From Humulus lupulus (Eukaryota > Streptophyta > Magnoliopsida > Rosales > Cannabaceae), in contig NC_084801.1 of assembly GCF_963169125.1 (NCBI RefSeq), positions 117,269,061-117,333,060 of the forward strand: a stretch of DNA of 64,000 bases, given 5' to 3'. The notes under the pieces were generated by a model. It was not told where the DNA came from. It worked only from the letters and a program-made list of their open reading frames with translations, and searched no databases. Every line of letters begins with the position of its first letter. Positions within the stretch are counted from its first letter, which is position 1. The translations under genes and the position numbers were made by a program. Positions 45,242 through 58,132 of this stretch are shown one piece after another.

Positions 45242-48200
45242 ATGCCCAGACGTTCAAAAGCTTTCCAGGAGCTTCCCGCTGCCGAATCTAAATCCTCTAG
45301 TCACCAAACATATTTCTCATAAGTATCTCATCCCTTGGTTTGAAAAATATTTCCCTTTCTTGTTTTTTTGTTCTTCGTTATCCAATGAGATTTCTATTCT
45401 CAACAATGTTCATTGTTTGTTACCGTTAGGTTATTTCTTAATGTTCATAGGAAAAAGGTTTCGACTTAGGTTCAATGCGTGAACCCGAACATGTTTTAGA
45501 ACTAAGATACTCATGAACTTGGGCAAATTTCTGGGTTCATCTGGGGTAGCCCTAATGGAAAATTAGTTTAAAGAATACCCATTCGAGGTAAAGAAACTGA
45601 AGGGTCTTTAGGTTTAATACTAGGTAGCTTACGGGTTGCGCTTCCTTGAGTGGTTTCACACTAAACTGCTTTCCAAAGGAGAGTAGTGGGTCTGACATTT
45701 CTGACATGAGGATCCCGAAGTATCTGGGGATTATTAAGAAACCGAGGCACGTAGCCTAGGATATTGCGTGGCACCATGCGATGGGGCTAAGGCTAACTTA
45801 AGCTCGTATAATGAAAATAATCCATTTCGTCCTTCGTACCTTTACGACATAGTTATAGATCATCTTAGGTCGCTTTATCGTCAGGCGATCTTATGGCACC
45901 CCTTAAGAAGAAACCCACAAGCTCATCCACTCAACTCAAAGACAAAGGGAAGAAAGTTGCCCTTGACTCTCCCATTTTGCACTTCAGTTCGGTAGTGGAG
46001 AAAGATGTTCCCGTCGACCCCAACACATTCTTCGAGGCCGAGCACATTATCTCAAAAATCAAGACTCAAGGGAAAGTGAATAAAATCATGTTTAGTCACA
46101 ACATTGAGATCGGAGCTGGTGGTCTCCTCGCCTGACCTGCGTTTGAAGGGGAAAGGAGCTGTGCCACTTTCCATGATGATTATGCAGCCTGCATCTGAAG
46201 GTTGGGGCCTTCCTTCCCCTAGACCAGTATTTTGTAGATTTCTTAAACTACGTGAAACTTGCTCCTTTCCAGCTCCCCCTAAACTAATACAGGCTTTTGG
46301 CGAGGCTGAAATATCTGTTCTTGAGGCATGAGTGGGAGGTCCCCTCTCCAGCGGATATTTTATTCTTTTTCTGTCTCAAAGCAAGCCCCGACCAAAGAGT
46401 ACACAGTGACAGGTTTTACTACCTCATGCGGTTTCCAAGCTCCACATCCTTCATTGAGCTTCCCATCCATCCAAACGACTATAAAGATTTATTCTTTATG
46501 TTGAATGGCTTCAAGAATTGCGAACACCGATACTTCAACTGGCCTCGTAAGTCTTCTACCTTTCTAAATCCAGCTCGTGAACTTTCATTCCTTTTACTTA
46601 AAATATTTTTTTTTGTACACGTCCTAATTGAGTTTGTTTTTCATGCAGCCATATTCGCCAGGATAGAAAAATCTGTGACCATTGGGGGTCATATGAGAAA
46701 CTATCCAGACTTTCCCCCGAGGAAAAAGATTATCGCCAAGTCGTGAATGATGTCAATTTGTTGGCATGTAAGCTGATTGGCGAGGGTTAAACACTGTTCC
46801 TGAGGACTCGAGCTCCTCTTCCAGTGATCCCCGAGCTTCCCTCCTCTCAAGAGGCTTTTCCAACCGCTGAGGACACCAATGAGTAAGCGACCGAGGTGCC
46901 TCTTGTTCAGAAAAGACGGGTTCCTGAAGATGATCAAAGATCTAATCATGAACTGGCTGCTTCTGGGGCAGCAGTCAGCCCCTCCGGCCAAGGTAACCCA
47001 TACCTTTTTACAGAGTTAGATTAGGCTACTGCTAGCTTTACGTTAATACATTTTAACCCCAACCAGCTAGTTAGTCGCCACCCCACCGATCCGGACCTAA
47101 ATGTAACTCTCCTTCAATGCGTGGATCACTTAGTAGTACGTTACGCCCACAATTATCCCAAAAACACCATTGTAGTTGACAACACGTTGAACTTTAAATC
47201 TTCTATCTTTGAAGAGTATTGAACCAACCTTAGGTCTTGGCCTTCTCTGCTCCAAGGAGCATTTGCTCCTGGGCTTAGGCAGTATGTAGACGAATCTAGC
47301 CCCGAGGAGGGACCTGAACACCCTAGGATCTTAGAGATTGTATTGTTAGTTTCTCCCTCCCCTCCGTTAATCCCAGGGCCAGAGGTCATGCTTAGCCTTG
47401 CTCATACACCCGAGCAGGTGATAGCAGATTCTTCCCCCAGCCCGGAGGGTAGGATCTTTATTCCCCCCCATTTTTTTTACATGTCTTTGAAACATTACTT
47501 TTGCGAATTAACTCCCTTTGTTGTTTTCAGGTGAAGAGATGGAATCGACAGGAGCTCCCAACTTAAGGATTTCCTTTCAGGCTAAAAAGTCCGGAGCGGG
47601 CCCTGTCATAAAGAGGCTTAGGGTGACGAAGAAGGCCACCCTTAAAACGAGGGATACTACAAAAGCTCCCTCTAAGGGTAAAGACATGAGCTTCGCTCGG
47701 AAGCCAGCTCTAGTGACTACTGTCATCATTGGGCAAGTTCCTCCTCCTCCCCCTCGACACATGCTTCCACCTCATCATGTAATTCAAACCGAGGCCCCGA
47801 TGGCCCAAATACCGGTTGAGCCACAGGACCTGGAAAAGATCCTCGAGGCCTTTCGGGGTATAGTGTATGAGACAGGGACTCATATGGTGGGCCACGCATA
47901 TAAAGCCAGTGCGAGGGACCTTAGAGCCATAGAGGAGTGCAGCCCGGAGGATGTCCTTATATCTACCATGGGGATGAACCTAACCGTGAGTCCTTTTCCC
48001 ACATCTGATTCTTTTTTGTTTACTATGTTCTTCTTAATCTTTTTTTTGAACTTGTTTTGTTATTCTGCAGTCCGTCCTGGCTCAATACCGAAGCATAGCT
48101 CATGCTAAGGCCAAAAATGAAGACATCTGAGTCGAGCTGGCCACTGCCAAGGCCGCCCTAAATGTTGCTCAAGAAAGTGAGCATGCCGCCAAAGCTGCCT

Positions 48201-48624
48201 TGACAGTTGCTCAGAAGAATGAGCATGCTGCTAAGGCTGCTCTTATCTCTTCCCAAGAAAGCGAGCAGGCCACAAAGACCACATTATCCGCCTCCGAAGC
48301 TCAGGCCGTAGAGGTAAACCACCGTGTTGAACAGCTTCGGCCAAGAATGGTGAGCTCAAAGTGAAACTACTCGAGGCCGAAGTTAAAGCCAAGCAGGAAG
48401 CGACAGTGTCATCGTCAACCATGGAGGAGATTCTTTACCATTGCTGGGCTTTCAACCAGGACGGGAACTTCTCCTTCATGGAGAACGGGCTATGGGATCC
48501 ACACCTTGCTAAATTTAACGATCATTTTTTGCAAGAACCCTCGGAGACTGGTGAGGCTTTCGGAGCGGCGAAGGGAGATGGTGAGGAAGTAACTTCAGCG
48601 GGGCGAGCTGACGGAGCCCAATGA
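45242..48624 (+). pseudogene. Element D antisense ORF (aORF), most complete copy, multi-exon
   Basis: Possible first exon at 45242 (MPRRSKAFQEL). Main start ATG 45893 (MAPLKKKPTSSS; VVEKDVPVDPNTFFEAEHII). After a frame change: core ARLKYLFLRHEWEVPSPADI, RFYYLMRFPSSTSFIELP, DLFFMLNGFKNCEHRYFNWP. The intron starts CTC|GTAAGTC near 46544 and ends TTTTCATGCAG near 46649. Next exon: IFARIEKSVTIGG then LSPEEKDYRQVVNDVNLLACK. Then NTIVVDNTLNFKSSIFEEY and NLRSWPSLLQGAFAPGLRQY (about 47160-47290); basic/Pro linker (47570-47780); EKILEAFRGIVYETGTHMVG (about 47838-47900); coiled coil with repeated AQ(K/E)xEHAAKAAL units (48140-48260); C-terminal YHCWAFNQDGNFSFMENGLW, TGA at 48622. Block order equals that of B. 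Role unknown. Confidence 0.85.
46544..46650 (+). other. Conserved intron of the aORF (element D)
   Basis: Donor GTAAGTC after NWPR and acceptor TTTTTCATGCAG. In B the same position (after NRPR, about 11442) carries an intron of similar length, ending before IFARKAKSVTLGG. Confidence 0.7.
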
Positions 48625-48922
48625 TCTCATTTATGATTTTCTTTGTAATTGTCTAACAATCTTTTGGTATTAAATAATTGCCTTCGGGCTTAGCTCTAGG
48701 TTATTTCTCCTTGATGTGACAATATATTTGTTTGTTTTATTTCAACATATATCTAACTTGTGATCTATTTGTCTTTCCTTTACTATCTTCTCATGTTTAT
48801 GAATCCTTAGACTCTCGTACATTCAAAATTTTAGGGATCAACTTTTAGATCGAGATAGATTTTACCAAACTTGATTATGTCCAAGTTTTTGTTCGCTTAT
48901 TTGCGTCGTACCTGTTAAGAAT

Positions 48923-49285
48923 CAAGCCTTGAACCTAGTTATATCCAAGGCTTTTAATGATTTAAAATTAGTTTGTGCTAGGTTTATTGAAAACTCGAGC
49001 TTTAAAAGGCCGTTGAATAATCATTTTTTCCAAATTTCTAAGTTTCGAACCTGGTTACATCTAGGGTTTTAAATGATTTAAACTTAGTTTGCTCCAGGTT
49101 TATTAAAAACTCGAGCTTTAAAAAGCCATTGAATAATCAATTTTTCCATGCTTCTAAGTTTTGGACCTGGTTACATCCAAAGTTTTAGATGATTTAAACT
49201 TAGTTCGCGTTAGGTTTATTGAAAACTCAAGCTTTAAAAAGCCATTGAATAATCAAAATTTCCAAGCTTCTAAGTTTTGGACCTT
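48923..49285 (-). repeat. About three tandem repeats of 116 bp in the 3' UTR of element D
   Basis: Units restart at 48981, 49097 and 49213 (GGTTTATTRAAAACTC). Read on the minus strand they contain GGATGTAACCAGGTCC and AAACTTAG/CTAAGTTT, clearly related to the 122-bp unit of element B. Confidence 0.88.
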
Positions 49286-49317
49286 ATCCGAGCATGCTTA
49301 ATTTTGCCAACCTCGGT

Positions 49318-49367
49318 TATGTGCCCCTCAAGTAACCAGAATGTATAAACATTCTTGGTTTCGTTAC
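49318..49367 (-). promoter_or_regulatory. Hairpin plus PPT-like purine tract after pol (element D)
   Basis: On the minus strand a stem GTAA..CCA.GAATG / CATTC.TGG.TTAC (GAATG/CATTC perfect) is followed by TTGAGGGGCACATA. It lies about 115-160 bp after the pol stop. Counterpart of 8694-8740 and 15605-15650. Confidence 0.55.
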
Positions 49368-49479
49368 AAATATGAGAACACGAGCTTCCAATAATAACAC
49401 TAAGAAATGGTTATTTAATAATCCATCTATTATTTAATCGAAACAACTTTTATAAATAAGCCTTACATTGATGGTGGTA

Positions 49480-50628
49480 CTATTGATAATACTTTTTCAA
49501 TTGCAGAGCATTCTAGGTCCGCGGGACTACTTCCCCATTTAGTTGAGCTATCTTGAAAGTTCCCTCATGCAAGACTTTTATGATCTGGTATGGTCCCTCC
49601 CAGTTCGGGCCTAATACACCATCCTTGGGGTCTTTATTTGCCAAAAAGACCCTTCGGAGAACTAGTTCGCCCAATCCAAGTCTGCGCCCCTCAACTTTAG
49701 AATTGAAATACCGAGTAATTTTTTGTATAATTGGCGAGAGGTAACTGCGATTCCTGTCATTTTTCTTCGATCAGAACAAGAGATGCGTTAAGTAACCCGT
49801 CATTCTAATTAAATGTACTTTGCCTATGAGTAGCTACCATGGCTTCGATTGGAAGCATGGCCTCGCTTCCAAAAGTTAAGGAAAAAGGAGTATGCCTTGT
49901 GGAGGTCCTGTTAGAAGTTCAGTAGGCCAAAAGTACATGCGAGAGCTGTTCGGGCCATATTCCTTTGGCTTCATCTAACCTCTTCTTCGGCCTTGCCTTA
50001 AAGGTTTTGTTTACAGCCTCAACCTGCCCGTTGGCTTGTGGGTATGCTACCGATGAGAAACTTTTCATGTTGCCATATTTTTCACAGAAGTCAGTGAAGA
50101 CATCACTGCCGAATTGCGTCCCATTGTCTGACACGATTTTCTTAGGAAGTCCAAATCAACATATAATACTCTTCACCACGAAGTCCAGGACTTTTTTTGA
50201 GGTGATGGTTTCCAGAGGCTCCGCTTCTACCCACTTTGTGAAGTAATTGATCGCCACCAGCGCATATCAAACTCCTCCCTGTCCCATAGGCAGGGAACCT
50301 ATTAAGTCGATTCCCCATACTGTAAATGGCCAGGGGGATGAAATCATCATTAGCTCGACTGGAGCAGCTCGGGAAACTATGGCGAAACGATGGCATTTGT
50401 CACACTTCTGAACATATGAGATCGAGTCTTTCGTTAAAGTGGGCCCAAAATAGCCCTGTCTCAGTATCATCTGTGCCAGGTTTTTCCCCTAGCATGATCT
50501 CCACAAAAGCCTTCGTCTATTTCTTATAAAATGGTTTTGGCTTCCTTGGGTAGAACACATCACAGGAGAGGCAACGAATGACCACGCCAATACAAGGTTC
50601 CATCTACTATTACGTACCATGGATGAAA
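49480..50628 (-). pseudogene. Element D integrase
   Basis: Minus-strand reading from the F insertion: YVIVDGTLYWRGHSLPLL, zinc-binding region (EGFCGDHA; YVQKCDKCHRFA), core SPWPFTVWGIDLIGSLP. The first catalytic Asp is replaced: AINYFTKW where A and B have A/V-x-DYFTKW (codon at 50246-50248). The second Asp (SDNGTQF) and the Glu (GQVEAVN) are kept. Stops lie at several positions, including QGGV-stop near 50268 and AY-stop near 49918. Ends KKYYQ-stop at about 49480-49482. RT and RNase H are beyond the insertion. Confidence 0.85.
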
Positions 50629-53145
50629 TGTCACAAAATTTCCTAATAAGGCTTAGGGCTTGATTAGGGGGCTGGGACGGCAATATATGAAATTACATGT
50701 TTAATTGCTATATTAATTTTTATTATATGAATTACATGATAATATGACTAGATGTGCATATTTAGGGGTATTAAATATGCATGTGGGCTCGCTTCTTATT
50801 AAGAGGGCGACTTTGGTAATTTGGCCTGTTGCGGGCATAATTGTGTATTTATGTGCATATATGTGATATATATGTGAGAGACCACATTATTATGTGGGTG
50901 ATTTTGGGATACTTGGCACGAGGCAATCCTAGGGAGCAAGTTAGCGGGAAAGTCACAATGGGACCGAATACCCGACTCGGGGTGAGTTAAAGGGTATTTT
51001 GGGTATTAGAAATTTATTTGGGTTATTGGGTTATGGAAATAAATAATTGGAGATATATTTGAAGTTAGAAAGTTTAGGAGGGAATATTGGGGAAATTTAT
51101 CATTTTTCCCTCGGGGACGTTCTTGGCAACCCGAGCCTTGGGATTAACTTAAGTGACTTAAGTTAGGAAATAAAAGATAAATTTAGAAACTTATAGAGCT
51201 GCCTTAACCGACTCTCTCTCTCTCTATACTCTCTTCTTTTTCTCTCAAGGACTTCCAAGCTTGAACCTTTGAACTAAGGGGAAATTTGGGCTAAGACCAC
51301 TTGAATTGAAGCTAAAATCTTGAGGATTAATTAAGTAGTAGTTTGTGGAATCCATCTTCAGAAGAGGTAAACTTTAAACTATGAATTCTAGCAATTAAAT
51401 TATATGTTTCTTGGATAGCTTTTAAGTGTTTATGAGCTTGTGAGTTTCAAAGATTGAACGTGTAGTTTTGATGAGTTTTGAGCTAGATTTTTGGTGGGTT
51501 TTGTTGCTAGGAACATATTAGTACTGTTGTGAAGGTTAAATTATGTTATTGAAATGATTTTGGGTTATATTAGATGGGTTTTGGCTGATGGAAATGGAGG
51601 ATTTTTTGCGTTTGTGGGGCCAAGTCGTGTCATTGTTCTTGGTAAGTCGCGACTCAGCTAGAGCCACGCACCAGGGAAGGCTTCTGTCTGCGAGGCGCGC
51701 CGCGACTTGAGAAGCCAAGTCACAGCCCATGCCTCTGGACAGAGAGGAGATAGAGGTTGGTCAGGGGAGCACGTCGCGACCCATAGGGGGGCAACTCACG
51801 GCCCGCCTAGGCAGTTTTGCCTTGGGAGTTTGTTTTCAAAATAGAACTGTTCCTTAGGGCTTCGGATTGTTTCCACGACCCAGTTTGGTTGAACCCAAGG
51901 CCCCGGAGGCTAGGACTTGGTCCAGAAGTCTTTGATCGCTTTATATTAATAGAATCCTATTTTCTGGTTGTGGCTTAGGGTTTCGCTAAGGGCTCGGAAT
52001 TGGGATCGTGCTCGAGGGTCGTTCTCGTTTACGCTTACTCGGACCTAAGGTAAGAAAACTGCACCCAGAACGTGTTGTGTGTGATTAGGGATCAGCCCGT
52101 CTATTGTATTTTAATATGGTTAGGGCTTGGGCCCCTGAATTGATTATGTTAGGAAATTGTTCTAAAGGCTTGTTGATAAATGCTTAAGTGCTTATATTCG
52201 TCAAATGAATTCTATGATTAGGGCATGCGACCCCTTATGTGATTATGTTTGGTATCGTGGGTATGGTTATTCAATAGAATTGTATGATTAGCATGAATAT
52301 GTGCTTAATTGTTGGGATGTGCCTATTCACACCTATGTCTTATAAGTAAAGTATGTAATCCTGGGTCAGGGCTTGATTTATAAGTCAAGGATGGCAATAG
52401 CGCGCTGTGCACTGGTCGTGAGGCATTGGCCTAAACCAGCAACGTACTATTACGTTGATCGAATCGAAGGTCAAAGATTAACCACAGGGGTTTGGATAGC
52501 TCTATGGCTAGTAAGACAGAGCTAAGGGCGAGGCGCCAGGTGACTCTATGGTCACATAGCTAGGGCATAGGCCCGAGAGTTGGCTTAAATGCCAAATGAA
52601 TAAGGCGACGACCCCAGGTTGATCCAATGATCATGCGATAGAATTATAAGATATTGGTTATGAGTGGAGATTACTAATTTCATTGAATGGTTATTTTAAA
52701 GTTATATTGTCTATTGTTGCACGTTTTGTTTTCTTGCTGATCCTTGGCTCACAGGTGCTTTGTGGTTTAGGTAAGGGAAAGGGAAAGCTTGACCAACCAT
52801 GAGTTGGAGAGCTTCGGTGGCAGCGTGTACATATGCGGCTGCTTGACCATCACAACGGGGGTATCTCAGAGGAACTAGGGTTATAGCCCTTTTTTGCCGC
52901 TTAGGCCGGCTAATGTAACTTTTGTTATGTATTTACCCTTTTAAACAGTTGTGTTGTATTATTTTGGGATCCCATATTGTATAACGCTTTTGAAACAAAA
53001 GTCAATGGTTCTTTGACCAAAATTTTTAACCCTAACCCTTGTCACTAACCTTAGTTACACAATTTAAGCCAAATGACCTGAACTGCAGGTCTAACACAAA
53101 TTTTAAGTACACAGTGTAACGGTCCTTGATTAGGAGGGCGTTTCA
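50629..53145 (+). repeat. 5' LTR of element F
   Basis: TGTCACAAAATTTCC ... GCGTTTCA. A TATA-like/CT-microsatellite region lies near 51210-51240, the probable start of the transcribed part, followed by leader-like sequence with splice-like GAGGTAAAC (51365) and GACCTAAGGTAAG (52046). Matches 58133-58300 plus 62206-64000. Confidence 0.9.
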
Positions 53146-53148
53146 ACT

Positions 53149-53166
53149 TGGTATCAAAGCTGCCAA
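53149..53166 (+). promoter_or_regulatory. Primer-binding site of element F (initiator Met tRNA type)
   Basis: TTGGTATCAAAGCTGCC, one change from the usual TGGTATCAGAGC, three bases after the LTR. Confidence 0.85.
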
Positions 53167-53613
53167 GGTTTAAGGGTTCCTGAAGACTGGCAGGGCATGT
53201 ACACTCACCACTAAAGACAAGCTCGACTCAGGGTTCGGTAACTGTTATATGTTTATATGTTTAAATGCTTATATAAGATATGAATGCCTTATCTACATGC
53301 CTGTTTAGGAAGCATAAGATTATCTGATAGGGCCTGGCCCTTGACTATTGCATGAATGTTGAAGAACATGCTTATTAGTTATGTTGGATTTATGTAAAAT
53401 ACTTGGATATGCTTATGTGTATTGTTAATTACTGATGAATATCAGGAGGTGCTTATTGGCACTATGAATTGTATATATTTATTGTGTGATGGCAAGCTTA
53501 TTGGCATTGCATACGTGTGTTATCTGATGATCTTGGACCGTCAGGTGGCAAACGGTACAGTTATGACTTACCTAATGGCCGATTGATCTCTATAGGTTGG
53601 ATAGAGTGTTAGA

Positions 53614-54750
53614 ATGAGCCCTCGAAGGTCAGAAAGATTGGCTGGCCAAGAGTTACAATCCAGTGAAGGGAATGTTAAAGGCCAGGCCCCACCGCCAGCT
53701 CCAGAAAACTGGCAGCAAGTGCTTGTTGACATGCAAGCTAGGTTAGAGAGGTAGGAAGAAGAGATACGCCTTTTAATACAGCAACAGGTTTCAGCAGGGA
53801 ACCAATAGGGAGCGGTTCTAATAGTGGTACAACCTGAGGTACCGGCAGCTGTACAACCCCAGGCAGGGGGAGATAGGTGGGAACCCCTATATGAGAGATT
53901 CAGGAAGTAGCACCCTCCAGTTTTTGAAGGCGGTTCTGATCCACTGAAGACTGAGCAATGCATGACTAGATAACCACTATCCTAGACTTTATGAAGGTAG
54001 GTGGTAATGAGAGAGTGGCCTGTGCCACTTATATGTTTCAGGAGGATGCCCGAATATGGTGGCAGGTGGTATCCCAGACTAGAGCAGTTACCACAATGGA
54101 ATGGGAAGTATTCAGAACCTTGTTCAATGGGAAGTACTACAACAACGTAGTTAAGGCTGTGAAGGCTGAGGAGTTCAGCAGGTTACTTCAGGACAACATG
54201 TCAGTGACCGACTACGCCTTGAAGTTTGACAGATTGGCAAAGTTTGCCAGGGATCTGGTGCCCACTGATGGGATGAGAAGAGAGAGATTTCTACAGGGGC
54301 TACAGCCTATGATAGCTTGGGATTTTTGCATTACTACTGTGTCGGGAGTGACTACCTATGCACAGGCTGTAGAGAAGGCGCTTACAGCTGAGAGCGCTGA
54401 GAAATAGGATCTAGCGTGATAATGTAGCAAGAAGAGATTCTAGGAGGTCGGGACCTCCATTTCTAGGTTTTGGTAGGGGCAGAGGCCCTAGTGATCAGAA
54501 GAGGAAGACCCTAGACACATTTTCAGTTCCAGGGCCAGATAGGAGGCCACGGGGTGTGCAGATGGGCCGCCAAGGTGGCGGTGAGACATGGAGGGCATAC
54601 CCAAAGGGTCCTGGGTGCAGGAGGCGCCATGTTGGGGAGTGTTGCGCGAAGGACTATTTTGTTTGTGGTAGTACGAGGCACTTGAAGAAAGACTTCCTGA
54701 GAGCTAGAAAAGAAGAGCCAAGGAAGGTGGACAGCCTGACGCCAGCTTAG
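53614..54750 (+). pseudogene. Element F gag (broken)
   Basis: ATG at 53614 (MSPRRSERLAGQ). Stops at about 53752, 53807, 53908 and 53970. Capsid region at 53991-54407 (YMFQEDARIWWQVV; FNGKYY; SVTDYALKFDRLAKFA; FLQGL). The nucleocapsid has degenerate knuckles: CRRRHVGECC and FVCGSTRHLKKDF near 54618-54690, where the last Cys is lost. No true stop between gag and pol: the TAG at 54748 is in frame with a continuing reading. Confidence 0.85.
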
Positions 54751-57700
54751 GTGTTCACTTTGACCCAAACAGAGGTCGAGGCTAGTCCCTTGGTGGTTAT
54801 AGGCCAGCTTTGTATTGCTGGAACCTTTTATACTTTTCTTATTGACTCGGGTGCTACGCACTGCTTTGTTGCTAGTAGGATTATAAATGGGTTGTGTAGA
54901 CCTTGTGAGTTCTTTTCTGTGGGGTTTGGTACGGTATTGCCTATTGGAGAGTTAGTGGTATACAGGAGATGGATTAGGTCACTACCAGTTATGGTGGACG
55001 GCAGGGAGTTGTCAGTTGACTTGGTGGAGTTAGAGATGACTGATTTCAACATAATTCTTGGTATGGATTGGCTGAAGAAGTATGGGGCATCGATAGAATG
55101 TAAGAAGAAGATGGTAACTTTTGAGCTAGAGGGTGAAGATCCCTTCCTTTTTGTTGGCGCCATGCATGGACCTTGTATACCTATGATATCAGTACTTAGA
55201 GCAAGAGACCAGTTGCAGGGAGGATGCATAGGGTTCTTAGATAGTGTGTTGGACACCACTCAGGTCATGCCAGTGGGACCAGAACAAACTCGGCTAGTTT
55301 GTGAATTTCTGGATGTGTTTCCAGAGGACTTGATAGGGTTACCTCCACAAAGGGAGATTGAGTTGGCACCGGGGATAGAGCCATTGTCTAGGGCACCATA
55401 CAGAATGGCTCCAGCGGAGCTGAAGGAACTGATGGTTCAACTATAGGAGTTACTGGACTTGGTTTTATCAGGCCCAGTTTCTCGCGATGGGGTGGACCGG
55501 TTCTCTTCTTGAAGAAGAAGGATGGTTCTCTGAGGATGTGCATTGACTACAGGGAACTGAATCAGTTGACTATCAAGAACAGATATCCTCTGCCAAGGAT
55601 TGGTGATTTGTTTGACCAGTTACAGGGTAAAACAGTATTCTCTAAGATAGATCTTCGATCTGGTTATCACCAGCTGAGGATCAAGGAGGAAGATATACCG
55701 AAGACAACTTTTCGTCCCAGGTACGGACATTATGAGTTTTTGGTTATGTCATTTGGATTGACTAATGCCTCGGCAGAATTTATGGGTTTGATGAACAGAG
55801 TGTTCAAGGACTACCTGGATCAGTTTCTGATTGTCTTTATCAACGATATATTGATATACTCTTGGACGGAAGCAGAGCACGAGCATCATCTTATGTTGGT
55901 ATTATAGAGGTTAAGAGAGCACAGGCTGTATGCGAAGTTCAAGAAGTGTGAGTTTTGGTTGCCACAGGTGACTTTCTTGGGTCACATAGTCAGTAAAGAT
56001 GGTATTAAGGTGGATCAAGTGAAGGTTGAAGTAGTAAGAGATTGTCAAAGACTGAAGAATGCTTCAGAGATCAGGAGTTTCTTGGGTTTGGCAGGTTATT
56101 ATAGGCGCTTTGTGGAAAGGTTATCCATGGTTGCATCATCATTGACAGAGTTGACACACAAGAATCAGAAATTTATTTGGTCGGACAATTGTGAAGACAG
56201 TTTTCAGAAGCTCAAGGAGAGTTTGATCACCACACCAGTTTTGAGCCTTCCTACAGATCAGGGCAAGTTTTTGGTTTACTGTGACACTTCGAGGTAGGGT
56301 CTGGGTTGTGTACTTATGTAGGCAGGAAAGGTCATTGCTTATGCATCACGTCAGTTGAAAGATTATGAGCAAAGATACCCCACGCATGATTTAGAGTTGG
56401 CAGCAGTTTTTTTTGCACTAAAGGTGTGGCGGCACTACCTGTATGGTGAGAAGTGTGAGATATACATTGATCACAAGAGTTTGAAGTACTTTTTCACTCA
56501 GAAGGATCTGAACATGAGGCAGAGACGTTGGTTGGAACTAGTAAAGGATTATGATTATGGGATCCTCTATCGCCCTAGAAAGGCCAACGTGGTAGCAGAT
56601 GCCTTGAGCTGAAAGGGACCGGGACAGTTGTATAGTGTCAGACAGATATCGAGGAAGTTGGCTGATGAGATGACTCGAGTGGGGATAGAGTTAGTGGTGG
56701 GCCGGTTGGCCAATATCACTTTACAGTCTATTCCCTTGGAGAGAATCAAGCAGAGACAGTTAGAGTATGGGTTTACTGAGGTATAAGGGTCGGATTTGTG
56801 TTCTGATGGACACTGAGATTAGACGAGAGATTCTGGATAAATCTCACACTACTCCGTATTCTCTTCATCCAGGCACCACAAAGATGTACCAAGACCTGAG
56901 AGTTTTATATTGGTTGTCTAGGATGAAGAGGGATGTGACAGAGTATGTAGCTAGGTGCCTGACCTGTCAGCAGGTCAAGGCTGGGCATCAGAGGCCGGCA
57001 GGACTATTACATCCTCTGAATGTCCTAGAGTGGAAGTGGGAAGATATCACGATGGATTGCGTGGTAGGTTTACCCAGGACAGTGGTCCAGCACGATTCTA
57101 TTTGGGTCATTGTCGATCGGGACACGAAATCAGCTCATTTTCTACCAGTGAGGATGAATTACACAGTTGACCAATATGCATATCTCTATGTGAGAAAGAT
57201 AGTTCGCCTTCATGGGACGCCGAGGTCTATCATGTCTGATAGGGACCCTATCTTTACTTCCAAGTTTTAGGGGAGTTTACAGAGGGCGATGGGTACACAG
57301 CTGAAGTTTAGCACAACTTATCATCCTTAGACTGATGGTCAGTTTGAGAGGACTATTCAAATATTGGAAGACATGCTGAATTTTGAAGGAACCTGGAGTA
57401 AGTTTTTGCCTTTGATAGAATTTTCTTATAACAACAGTTATCATTCTACCATCGAAATGGCACCTTATGAGATGTTGTATGGTAGGAAGTGTAGATCGCC
57501 CATTCATTGGGATGAGATGGGTGAGAGGAAATATCTGGGTCCGGATGCAGTTCAGAGGATCACTGAGGCTATCAAGAAGATTAAAGCTCGGATGCTCGCT
57601 TCTCAAAGTAGGCAAAAGAGTTATTATAATCTGAGGCAGAGGAATGTGGAATTTCAGGTGGGAGACTATGTCTTCCTTAGGGTTTCACCACTGAAAGGGG

Positions 57701-58095
57701 TGAAGAGGTTCGGGAAGAAGGGCAAGCTGAGCCCTAGGTTTGTGGGACCGTTTGAGATCTTGAAGAGGATCGGGCAAGTGGCCCAGGTTGGATTTACCCC
57801 CTGCACTGTCTAGTGTGCATAATGTATTCCATATTTCCATGCTAAGGAAGTATGTTCCATGCTAAGGAAGTATGTGTCAGATGAGACTCATGTACTAAGT
57901 TATGAGGATTTGAAATTGGAGACAGACTTGTCTTATGAAGAACAACCAATTTAGATTCTTGACAGGAAGGACAAGGTACTGTGGAACCAGACCATACCTT
58001 TAGTTAAGGTATTATGGAGGAACAGTAGGGTCAAGGAAGCCACCTGGGAGCTAGAGGCAGAGATGCGAGCTCAGTTTCTCGAGCTGTTCTGGTAA
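54751..58095 (+). pseudogene. Element F pol: protease, RT, RNase H, integrase, chromodomain (broken)
   Basis: Protease: FLIDSGATHCFVASRII near 54835-54885 and NIILGMDWL near 55048. [22 protein letters not shown] (near 55503), [20 protein letters not shown]; active site FINDILIYS at about 55836-55862, i.e. Asp to Asn at 55842, inactivating. RNase H: about 56265-56612 ([21 protein letters not shown]). Integrase: CLTCQQVKAGHQRPAG, first Asp in VIVDRDTKSAHF, second in SDRDPIF (about 57238), Glu in QFERTIQ (about 57343); stops at 57268 and 57330. C-terminus GPFEILKRIG, frameshifts near 57788 and at a 20-bp tandem duplication (57836-57875), then a chromodomain: YEEQPI, KVLWRNSRVKEATWELEAEM. TAA at 58093-58095. 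Confidence 0.9.
57836..57875 (+). repeat. 20-bp tandem duplication in pol
   Basis: Two adjacent copies of TCCATGCTAAGGAAGTATGT just before the chromodomain; adds a frameshift. Confidence 0.95.
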
Positions 58096-58116
58096 AATTT
58101 CGAGGATGAAATTTCT

Positions 58117-58132
58117 GTAAGGAGGGGATAGT
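58117..58132 (+). promoter_or_regulatory. Polypurine tract of element F
   Basis: GTAAGGAGGGGATAGT abutting the 3' LTR; preceded by the conserved AAATTTCGAGGATGAAATTT block typical of Tekay elements. Confidence 0.75.

Larger units (their letters stand above)
44144..50628 (-). mobile_element. Tat-lineage element D, minus strand, cut by element F
   Basis: In element order (minus strand): integrase (50628-49480), hairpin/PPT-like motif, tandem repeats, antisense ORF (plus-strand reading), PPT and 3' LTR (44862-44144). The 5' two-thirds (gag, protease, RT) must lie beyond the F insertion at 50629. Candidate target duplication GATAT (44139-44143) cannot be checked. Same architecture as B with diverged sequence. 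Confidence 0.88.

Noticed and set aside
51536..51730. Minus-strand frame in the F 5' LTR
   Set aside because: Inside a non-coding LTR; the matching part of the 3' LTR does not keep the frame.
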